DNA from: Chrysochromulina parva
Taxonomy: Eukaryota; Haptophyta; Prymnesiales; Chrysochromulinaceae
Reading direction: 5' to 3'
Assembly: GCA_002887195.1 (NCBI GenBank)
Contig: PJAB01000899.1
Location: 1-19,330 of the forward strand
Length of the DNA: 19,330 nucleotides
Made by a program: the position numbers and the translations under genes. Positions 6,809 to 15,900 of this stretch are shown one piece after another. Every line of letters starts with the position of its first letter. The stretch's first letter is position 1. The notes below the pieces were generated by a model. That model was not told the origin of the DNA. It searched no databases and saw nothing but the letters and a program-made list of their open reading frames with translations.

Positions 6809-8566
6809 TCACGCAGCAGCAGCTGAGACCTCGAGGGCTTGGGCAGGAGGCGGTGGGATGGCGTCCACAAAGTTGACCGCGATGGAGATGCGTGGAGCGT
6901 GCCCAGCATTCATGAATGCGGGCGCACGCGCAGCGGAAGAGCTCCCGATGACCGGAGGTGTGATCTCGGCCGGAGGTTTGATCTGGGCTGGGAGGACAGT
7001 GTGAGGAACCTCGCCGGGGAAGAGCCAGAGTGTGCCTGGACGCGGTGGCACCGCAAGATACGCATGCGGCAAGGGCTGCGCCATGCCACCAGGGACCGCC
7101 GAGGCCTGACGAAACCCCGCCGCCGAGGCCTGAGCCACTTCAGATGAAGCCTCTCCAGAAGGTGTCGCCGCCTCGTAGCTAGCACACCACGTGCGTGGCA
7201 AGGGCCCCCCACGGAAGAGCAGATGGCCCTCGAGTGGCTGCCGCTGCGCGCTGGAAGCCGCCAGTGGCGCGGCAGGTGGGTCGACCTGCTTAGGGTACGT
7301 CCGTTGACTCGTTGGCGGCGCTCGCGCTTCGTTCGGATGGGGTGGGAGGGGCAAAGGACTCAGTCCCAGTGCCGAGGGCGGCGGTGCGACTGCGAGCGCC
7401 TCGTGCCTCTTCGGAACTACCGGTGCCATCACCGCCTGTCCCGGCACAGGCGCCGGCAAAGGAGTGGGCTCCGATGGCACTCCCGAGATTGGATCTGGCT
7501 GTCCCGAGATCGGCGGCACGGCGCCAACCTCGCATGATGCGCGTGTGATGTCCGTTGCCCCGGCCTCCTCCCCCACTCGGCACGTCCCATCAGCTACAAA
7601 GTACACGGCGCTCCAACGGCCAGGATCGTGGATGTGCATGATGTTGTGATCGCCGAGTCCAGGACGATTAACGTTCGCCCATCCCTCAGCGGCATGAGGC
7701 TCGCCCGGCCGTGGCCGTGTGTGCTCGTCGGGGTAGACGGACGGACCTAGCTCGTCCATCGCCGCGCTCATCACGGCATGCATCGTGCGGCACGGTCGGA
7801 AGGAGCGATGCCGCGCGGCACCCTCCTGGCCGCTGAAGATGTCGCTGTAGGTTTGGAAGCCACCTTGGTTGGTCTTGCTCACGCCGGCATCGCTCCCGTG
7901 GCCCGGCTCGTCAGTGCTCAACGCAGCGCGGCGCTCCTGCCCCAAGACCCATGCCTCGAGCTTTGCATTCAGCGGCGCGGACACATGCTCGGCCAGCTCG
8001 AAGCGGTGTAACGTGTTCGACTTGTTGGCGAGGCGGCCGCTCGGCAGCGCGAAGCACGTATGCGTGGCGAAGATGGCGCACTGGACGGGGACGCTCGTGG
8101 ATGGCTGCTCGAGCTGCTTGAAGGTCGTGTGTGGCGGTAGGTCGCACCTGTTCCACAGCTTGAGGCTCGCAGTGCCGAGGAGAGCCGCCCGAACCGTCGG
8201 GTGCTCCGCATGGTCAGGCTGAGTGGGTGCCGCCGCGCGGAGAGAGCCAAGAGTGGCCGCAACGGCTCCAAACACTGGCAGCGGATCGGGACGCGCGGCC
8301 GCCAAGGAGGCGCCAAAGATCTCATCGGCGCTGCTGTCGTCGCTCTGTGAGCACGGTGAGGAATGGCCGTCGATGTAATCATCATCGGCGGCCGACCCCT
8401 CGTCCGCGGAGACGTCTCCGAGTGGCGGCATCGGAGGCGGGGGCGGCGTCGGGAGCTCTCGCATAGATGATAGAACGCCGATTTCGTTCACACCGTGAAC
8501 GACGTTGGCCATTTTCTCGGCACCTTTAAGGAGCCGAACACAAACACCCACAGAGAGACGGGGCAT
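6809..8566 (-). CDS. Putative 2OG-Fe(II) oxygenase (2OG-FeII_Oxy_5-like) with internal proline-rich insert
   Basis: 585 aa from an ATG; a second in-frame Met lies at residue 19. The N-terminal ~60 residues include an acidic, Ser-rich disordered segment. From ~140 the pattern fits the putative 2OG-Fe(II) oxygenase family whose members read WaNvnrxG...HxHxPG...SGvYY: here EGWANVNRPGLGDHN (W296), MHIHDPGRWSAVYFV (H311, H313), then VPPRPGTLWLFPGEVPHTVLP (distal H522) and APRISIAVNF (R559). Expected role is hydroxylation using iron and 2-oxoglutarate; the substrate is unknown in this family. About 95-150 residues of Pro/Ala-rich low complexity separate the two halves of the catalytic barrel. That is unusually long and could be a loop insertion or an unrecognised intron, since the frame stays open throughout. 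It is convergent with tag and has the RING gene upstream on the same strand. Confidence 0.78.
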   Translation of the reverse strand: MPRLSVGVCVRLLKGAEKMANVVHGVNEIGVLSSMRELPTPPPPPMPPLGDVSADEGSAADDDYIDGHSSPCSQSDDSSADEIFGASLAAARPDPLPVFGAVAATLGSLRAAAPTQPDHAEHPTVRAALLGTASLKLWNRCDLPPHTTFKQLEQPSTSVPVQCAIFATHTCFALPSGRLANKSNTLHRFELAEHVSAPLNAKLEAWVLGQERRAALSTDEPGHGSDAGVSKTNQGGFQTYSDIFSGQEGAARHRSFRPCRTMHAVMSAAMDELGPSVYPDEHTRPRPGEPHAAEGWANVNRPGLGDHNIMHIHDPGRWSAVYFVADGTCRVGEEAGATDITRASCEVGAVPPISGQPDPISGVPSEPTPLPAPVPGQAVMAPVVPKRHEALAVAPPPSALGLSPLPLPPHPNEARAPPTSQRTYPKQVDPPAAPLAASSAQRQPLEGHLLFRGGPLPRTWCASYEAATPSGEASSEVAQASAAGFRQASAVPGGMAQPLPHAYLAVPPRPGTLWLFPGEVPHTVLPAQIKPPAEITPPVIGSSSAARAPAFMNAGHAPRISIAVNFVDAIPPPPAQALEVSAAAA

Positions 8567-8805
8567 ATGCCGACCCGCGTAACGCTTTCGACGGTGGGCT
8601 CGGGGGACTAGTCAGCACCGCACAGTCTACCACGCGGAACCACGAGGGCCTCCATGCCGGGAGCACAGAGTGAGGACCTCGCTCTAAAAAATGTACACGT
8701 ATCCCGAGCACTGTGTATCTTGAGCACTCGGGTCTTCCTGACGAGAGACGGCTTCGGAGTGGGAGTGCCTAATTGGGAGTGCCTCACTGCCGGCGCCCCT
8801 AGCAC
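8567..8805 (-). other. Spacer between the RING gene and the second oxygenase, with short repeats
   Basis: 239 bases hold the 3' flank of the RING gene and the promoter side of the oxygenase gene. TGGGAGTGCCT is repeated at 8760-8770 and 8774-8784. CCCGAG at 8703-8708 is mirrored by CTCGGG at 8727-8732. These could be part of a 3' UTR hairpin; no function can be assigned. Confidence 0.45.
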
Positions 8806-9608
8806 TCAAGCAGCTGGAATGCAGGCACGGAGGGCATGGGTGAAGAAACCACCGGGCCCATGCTGACTCGTGACGTGTGGCTCGACGGCGACTTCGTGCT
8901 CGTGCTGCCCCTCATATCGCTCATATTGCACACGCCCGTTCGCATCCAACGGGGCGCCGTAGAGAATCCCCCACGGCCGCAGTTCACGGAGGCGCTGGAT
9001 GTTGGCCTCGACGGCGTCGAACTCGAAGTGGCTCAGGTTGTGAAGCGTGCGAAGGACCTCGATCTCGGCCAGGCGATTCCTGCGCACGACGACCATGTAG
9101 CGTTGATTGGCCACAGCCGCCTGCAGATGCAGCGCCGTACACACACAGACTGATCAGCGTCGGAGCACCCCGGGAGGCTGGAGCAGGGCCGAGACATCGC
9201 GAACGAGCGGGCCAGGAGTTGCCACGGCCGCCTCCGCGCCCGCTGGCGCCGCGAGCTTGCCCATCGCGTGCAGCAGCTCAGCCGCAAGCCAGCCGTGTGG
9301 CAACCAGCTGAGAGCCAGCGGGAGACAGGCCTGCTCACCTCATCTCGTGTGAAATCATCTCCGAAGCCGGCCGCAGCGCGATAAGCTGCCACCTGCGCCT
9401 CAGCTTCTGGAACGGGGTATTGGCATTGCGGGCATCTGGCGGCACGATTGAGCCAGCCTTCGATGCAGTGCGGGTGATACACGTGTGCACAGTCGAGAGC
9501 CCGCCCCCCAGTTGCTGCCGTGACCTCGTCGAAGCAGATGACACACACAATCCCCCCGGAGGGCTCGGAGCGCTTCTCGAGAGCATCTTCGAACAGCAAG
9601 GCGTCCAT
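8806..9608 (-). CDS. RING-H2 finger protein, probable E3 ubiquitin ligase (spliced)
   Basis: Exon 1 (9608 down to 9339) starts at an ATG and encodes 90 residues with a complete RING-H2: C22, C25, C40, H42, H45, C48, C59, C62 (CVICFDEV, CAHVYHPHC, CPQC). After GATGAG comes a clear GTGAGC donor at 9338. The unspliced frame beyond loses protein-like character. The last exon (9120 down to 8806, after a CTGCAG acceptor) reads AAVANQRYMVVVRRNRLAEI and ends at a TGA. It is coherent, with a QRYMVVVRRNRLAEIEVLR-type helix, but has no known domain. A phase-consistent middle exon is 9276-9169 (LLHAMGKLAAP...LLQPPG), giving about 230 aa. Its splice sites are weak, so treat those edges as tentative. Expected role: transferring ubiquitin from an E2 to a substrate; the target is unknown. 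It is divergent from the giant gene. Confidence 0.75.
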
Positions 9609-9983
9609 GTGCTATCGTCGGCGAACGCCTCCGCGGACGGAAATCTGCCGATTTCGCGGATGACCCCTGCCGTTGATGGTTTATTTATCTGCCGATGTCT
9701 GACGAGTCTTGCAGAGAGTAATTAGTGGGGGGAGGAATCAGAGTTTGGGTAAGAGCCCGTGTCTGGAGACATGGTCACTTGTAAGTGTGACTAAGCCCCG
9801 CGAGACTGCTTTGAGCTTTGTTGAGCGGCCGCTGCCATCCAGCAGGCAGGCCGTCCATCTTCGTGGCGTATCTTTCGAGTGCTCGAGTGAGAACCCGAGT
9901 TATGCCCGAGTGAATGTGAATCAGATAGGGTGTGTGTGTGAAAGCCTGTCAGGTTGGGCGAGTCAATACGCACCGCTTCACGC
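9609..9983. promoter_or_regulatory. Divergent intergenic region, probable bidirectional promoter
   Basis: 375 bases separate the RING gene start (minus) and the giant gene start (plus). A TTTATTTA tract lies near 9680-9687 and a short GT run at 9930-9940. The word CCGAGT or CGAGTG recurs about three times between 9880 and 9912. No ORF here looks real: the frame open from 9954 begins with TTG, not ATG. Confidence 0.45.
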
Positions 9984-12900
9984 ATGCATTCCTTAGCAGC
10001 CGCTTTGGCTAGGGCTCTTCGGGTCAGTTTCATTCGTGACCGTCGGGTTGTCGAAGAGACGATGGCAGACGTGGAGGCCGTGGCCAAACTCGGCGCGGAG
10101 GGATCCGCCGCGATTACCTTGCAGAGGGTTCAGCGCGGCCGCGCGTCACGTGTCAAGGTCAACGCGAAGCGCATGCGCCTTGCAACACCGTCAAGTTCGC
10201 TGCGAAGCAAAGGTCTGCCGCCCAGCAGCCTCCACACGGGGTGTGAGGAGGATGCGCAAGCGCGGGCGGCACCACCGGGGGTGGCAGGGTCTGACACGGC
10301 AGCGCCCGTGGTGGACGTAACCGTAGCGCCTGGCCCTATCATTCCAGATGGCAAGATACCCACGCCCGATGACCTCGACGCGATCTGTGAGGCACTCAAG
10401 CCAGGCAGCTCGGGGCATCCGTCATCGTCGGAGGAGGACATCCGTCGGCGCTCGGAGGCGCTGATCATACTTGCCAGGCTGCTCGACGTGACGGCCGAGG
10501 GCGCCGCCATGGTCGCGCTCTGCAAGCTCTCGCGCGACAGGGGCCTCATCGAGTGCGTGTGCGCATGCGTCGCACATGACGAACCCATGATGCATCAGAC
10601 GGCGCTCATGCTGCTCGCCAACTACACGACGGTCGAGGTGGACATGTATGCGGATGAAACGAAGCTGCGCATCAAGCTGTGCAACGGCTTCGAATTGGTC
10701 GCCGATCGCCTCTTCTCCCAGGTCGCCCTCACTGTGGCATACGCAAGCGGCACCGTCCAGAACACCTGCGACGACATTTTCGTGAGCGGCGCGCCAAACA
10801 TGCAGCTCACTCCCCTTTAGCGCATGCGTCTCCATGGCGCAATCCCACCCCACGAGGGCGAGGGCATGCGACCGCAGCGTGCTCGGCCTCCCTCGACCCT
10901 CACACCCCGTCCATGCCTGCGAGCATCTCCCCCTCCATCTCCCCAACTCCCCCTCCCTCTCCTCTCGTCCACAGATGGTGACGGTCTTGCAGGCCCAGGG
11001 CGGCATCGAGCGCCTCAGAGAGTTGAGTAACTGCGACGTGCCCGTGATCGTCGAGGCGGCGATTGCGTGCCTCCACAACATGTTCGAGTCTGGTTCGGCC
11101 GTCGACAAGGTGATGGGGCGAACCGCCGCGAACCGCCGCGAACCGCCGCGTGCTCCCCGTTTCAGGCTGCCCCACATCTCCCACGATCTCCCGCGATCCC
11201 TGCCTTGATCCTACGCCTTCCCTCTCCCTCCTCCTCCTCTTCCCCTCCTCCTCTTCCCCGACGGACTCATGCGTATGCTCCTCGCACACCTCCCCTCACT
11301 CCTACGCCCCTGCCTCGGTGGCACAGGCGATCGTCGTCATGCGCGCCATCGTCCGTCTGCAAGCCAGCCGGCGGCGTCGGCTGGCAAAGGAAGAGCTGGT
11401 GCGGCGTCGGATCGAGGCGGCAATCGTGGCGGAGCTGCATTCGGCGGTGACGTACATGCAGCGGGTCGGGCGCGGCATGGTCGCACGCAAGGAGCGACAC
11501 CGACTGCATCGAGCGAAGCTGAAGCGCGAAGCGGATCGGCGAGAGCTCGAGCGTGTGTCGGCGACGTACATACAACGGGTCGGGCGCGGCATGCTCGCAC
11601 GCAAGGAGCGGCACCGGCTGTATGCAGAGAAGCTGCGCCGCGCGGCCATTCACATACAGCGGTGCGCGCGGGGCATGTTCGCGCGAACGGAGCGGCGCCG
11701 GCAGAGTGCGGCTCGCCACATCCAGTCTGTCTTCCGACGCTCGCGCGCGGCCAAACGATGCAAGCTGCTCGTCGCCGAGCGCGCAGCCGCGGTTACGCAG
11801 GTGGCCGAGGCGAGCACGACGGCCATCGCCCGCTGTTCGGAGGCCAAGGCGGCCGACCTCGCTTGCCTCGAGGCGCTCGGCGACTCGATGGACAATGCGG
11901 CCAACTGCTTGTCCATCGAGTCGGAGGCGACGAAGGCGTACGAAGAGGCATGCAAGGCCTCGGTCAAGAAGGATGTTCCGGTCTGTAAGCTGCTCGCTGC
12001 GGTGGCGCAGAAGCAAGCGACACAAGCGGCGGAGGCGGCCGCGGCGACCGAGGCCGATGCGCAGCGGACACTGGAGTCCAGCAAGCGAGCCGAAGTTGCG
12101 CATCTCGCGGCAGCCGTGGCGAGGGCCGAGGCGGCACGGGCGGCGCTCAAGGCGCCCAAGGCCTCCTCGGTGAACACCGAAGTCCGGCAGGCCGTGGCAC
12201 GGCAGGTGATGAGCAACCTCGCTGCGGCGGCGAGCGCGGAAGCGGCTGCCGACGCGGCGATGCGCTCCTCTGCCGACGCGGCCGCGGAGGCGGGCATTGC
12301 GGCGGTGGAGGCGGCCCGCGCCGCAGACAAGGCCAAGGAGGCAAGCGTGGCGACGGCGGACGTGGCGCAAGAGGCCATCGCAGCGGAGATTCGGCGTAAG
12401 CACGGCAACTTTGCGATCCAGAGCACCTTGAAGCTGCAGCGGCAGCTGCGAAAGACGCGACATAGGATCTACATGCGCAAGATCGACGAACTGACGGCGG
12501 GGATGGTCTCTGGCCTGGTGCAAATGGCGATCGCCGAGAAGGCCGCCGAAGATTTTCTCAAGGCTCGGATGGCGCGTAAGCTGCAGGCGTTCTTCCGGTG
12601 GCGCAAGTGCAAGCGCTTCCTCGTCGAGCAGCGCCGCCGACTCGTGTTGGCGAGCGTGGTGGCGCAGAAGCACCGGCGCGCCGTGATCGCGCGCCGCGAG
12701 GTTCGTCAGCGGAGGGCGGCTGCGGCAGCAGCAGCGGCAGCAGCGGCAGCAGCAGCGGCAGCAGCGGCGGCGGCAGCAGCAGCAGCGGCGGCAGCAGCAG
12801 CGGCGCACCGGCAGCTCGTGCGCGCGAGCGTACTGGCGCAGAAGCACCGGCGCGGTGTGCTCGCATTCCGAAGGGTGCACGGGCTGAAGGCGCGCCGCTT

Positions 12901-15900
12901 GCAGCTGTGCAAGAAGATTCAGATGTCGTGGCGAGCCCACGTGCTACGCGTGCGCTGGACACGCCGTTATGAGCAGCTCAAGAGCGACAAGATGAGGGGG
13001 GCGAAGGTGCATGCACTCATGGACACGGTCATCGCCAACGTGCTCGAAAAGGCGCGCAAGGCCTTTGAGGCGGCCGAGAAGGCGCGGAATCGCGCCATCG
13101 CGCGGCAGCGCATGCTGATGCTCAAGCAGGCGGCCAAGTTTTCAGGGAAGATGCAGACGGCTGGCGAGGAGGCGGCCACGAAGCGTTCCGAGGCATCGAA
13201 GGCAAAGGACGAGGCGGCGCAAGCGCGCTCGGAGGCTGAGGCTGCTCGGGCAGTGGAGCAAGCGGCCAGGGGCGTGGGGGTCGCCGCCGCACATGCTCTG
13301 CGGGCTGCCGAGGCGGCGGCGGAGGCGGCCGAGGTGGCGACGGTGCCGGAGGCGGAGGAAGCGGCAGCGCGCGCAAGTGCGGCCGCCGCAAGGGCGGATC
13401 AAGTCGCGACCGCCGCCGCGGCCGTGGGCAAGAAGACGGTTGCGGAGGCGCAGCGCGCGGTGGATCTGGCGCTTGCGGCCAATGCGGCCAAGAAGGTGTC
13501 CGCGGATGAAGCCAAGGCCACCAACTCCAAGCGGCTGCGTGCGGCCATGACCAAAGCCGCCGCCGAGGCCGCCGCCGAAGCGTCCCAAGCGGTGCGGCAG
13601 GTGGCCGAGGCGGCGGCGGCGTTGGCGGCGGAGGTGGACACGCTGGCGGCGACGGCCGCGGAGCACGTGGCGGCGGCCATCGAGGCGGCATGCGAGGCGC
13701 GTGCAACCACGTGCATCGCCACGGTGGTCGCGCGCGTCCTCGAGGGTTCGAGGTTCGGAGAGCGCGCCAAGAACGGTGCGCAAGAGGCGGAGGCCGAGAC
13801 GAGCCAGGCTTCCGAGGCCTATAAGGCCGCCGTCGACGCGGTAGCCGAGGCTCAGTTTCGTGCGGTGGACGCCGCCGGGTCGGCGCCCGCAGTGGCGGCT
13901 CTCAAAGTGGCATCGGATTCACTTGCGGCGGCGAGGACGGCGACCGCAACGGCCGAGGCGGCTGTCAAGGCAGTAGAGGCGGCGGCGCTTCGAGATGACC
14001 TGCACGGGGCCGAGTTGGGCGCAATTCTGGCAGAGGCACAGGTGGAGGTGGCGAGGACGGCGCGGGCCGGAGTCGAGGAGGCCACCAAGGTGGGGCGTGA
14101 GGTGGTGACGAAGTTAATAGTCGAGGAGGTCAAACGTGTGACTGCGGCGCGCGCGGCGGTCGAGGAAGCGGTGGCGGCGTCAGCGGCGGCGTCGAGGATG
14201 GCCGATGAGGCACGTGCAGTTGCGGACGAGGCGAGTGTCATGGGCGAGGTTTGGTCGATCGCCGCCCCCGCCGTCGCCGACACAACCGCCGCGGCGGCGC
14301 ATGCAACCGCATCGGAACGCGAGGCGCAGAGGTGCGTGGCAGAGGCCACTAGCGCAGCCGAGATGGCCGCTACGATGATGGCCGAGGCGGCACCCGCGTC
14401 ATTCGAGAGTCCGATGGATCTCGCCCGCGCCGTCATGCGTGCTGCCATCAGCCCGTATGTGCTGTCGAGGGATGATGGAGCGAGCGCGGCGTGGTCCGGA
14501 GCCATCGAAGCTTCTCGAGAGGCGCGCGCGCGCGGCGTCGCGGGGGCCATCGAATTCTCGAGACTGCTCGCGGAGGGTGCGGCGCGGCGCGCGACGATGG
14601 CGCAGGCGGAGGCGGCCGCAGCGTCGGCCGATGCGCGGCGGCACGCGCGCGAGGTCGAGATCTCATCTGGTGCGCAGAGTTTCGTTCGCGCGGTCGAGCT
14701 CAAGGTGTTTGCCGACAAGGTGGCGGAGGACAAGCAGAGGCGTCGCGCTGAGGCGCGCAAGCGTACCAAGATGGCCGCACAGACCACCATGTTCAATGCC
14801 GAGATGCAAAGGGTTGCCGATGAGGCGCAAGCGGCGCGCAACCGTGAGGACCAGATCGTCGACTTTGCCGAAGAGACCGCCGAGAGGTATATGGCGGCCG
14901 CGAAGGCGGCCAAGTTGGCGGAGGATGCGGCGACGGCGGCAGCAGCGGCGGCGATGGTGGCGGCGACGCGGCAGGCGATGGCGGCGGCCAAGGCGGCGGA
15001 GGAGGCGGTCGCGGCCGCGGTCGCGGCCACGAAAGCAGCCAAGATCGCCGATGAGAAGGGCGCAAATGAGGTGGCCCAAGGGGCGGCGGCCGTACACGAA
15101 GCTCTCAAGACGGCTCTGCTGGCCAAGGGGCCTGAGGCATGGGACATCGTGACGAGCAAGGCGCGCGCCCAACGCAAGCTTGAAGCGACCGCCAAGATGA
15201 TCATCGGCGGCAAGCGCAAGGAGGCTGACAAGGCGGCGGCGGAGGCGATGAACGGTGTCAAAGCTTCGATCAAAGTGGCCAAAGCGAAGCGCAGCACTGT
15301 CCTCCAGGCGGCCGAGGAGGCTGAGGCGGCATGGCAGATGATGAGTGTGGGCCTCGCCATAGTGCTCGACGAGGCGGCCGCGGCCAACAGTGGGTCGAAG
15401 AAGGCGATCGCCGCCGCGGAGCTCTGCAATGCAGCGAAGGAAAGCGCGGCGAGATTCGCGGAGATGGCGGCGGAGCAGGGGGCGAGCGAGGCGCAGGCGG
15501 CACGGCTGGCGGCCACGGGCCAGCCTGCAGCCAAGGCGCAACTTGCGGCGGCCGCGGCGGCGAGCGCCGCGGACGAGGCGGAGAAGGCGACGGCAGCGAC
15601 GGCCACCGCGCCCGCTGCAGCCGCAGGGTGCGCGAGCGCTGCGAAGGAAGCGGCGGAGGCAGTGGCGGCGGCTGCGCACGAGGCGCACGAGGCGCTCAAG
15701 AGCCTCGCGACGACGGTGGGCCAGGCTGAAGAGGCGAGCCTCCAGAAACAGTCTCGGGAGGCCGAGGCGGAGCTTGTGGCAGCACAGATGTCAGATCTCG
15801 AGCGAGCCGAGGCGGCCAAGGTGCGTGTGGCCGAGGCGGCCGCGAAAAAGGAAGAGGCGCAGCTCAAGGCTAAGCAGGCCGCCGAGCGGGCGTCAGCCGC

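Noticed and set aside
8836..9311. Plus-strand ORFs opposite the RING gene
   Set aside because: The minus-strand exons here are coherent and end in a proper stop. The plus frames are antisense shadows.
9954..9983. Earlier start for the giant gene
   Set aside because: The codon is TTG; the first in-frame ATG is at 9984.
11150..11326. N-terminal 59 codons of the long exon-3 frame
   Set aside because: This is CT-rich intron 2 read through. The acceptor at 11326 joins exon 2 in phase, and the stretch looks like low-complexity Ser/Pro.
11267..12940. 557-codon minus-strand ORF full of Arg, Leu and Cys
   Set aside because: Shadow of the IQ-repeat exon. Composition is what reverse-read GC-rich codons give, with no recognisable motif.
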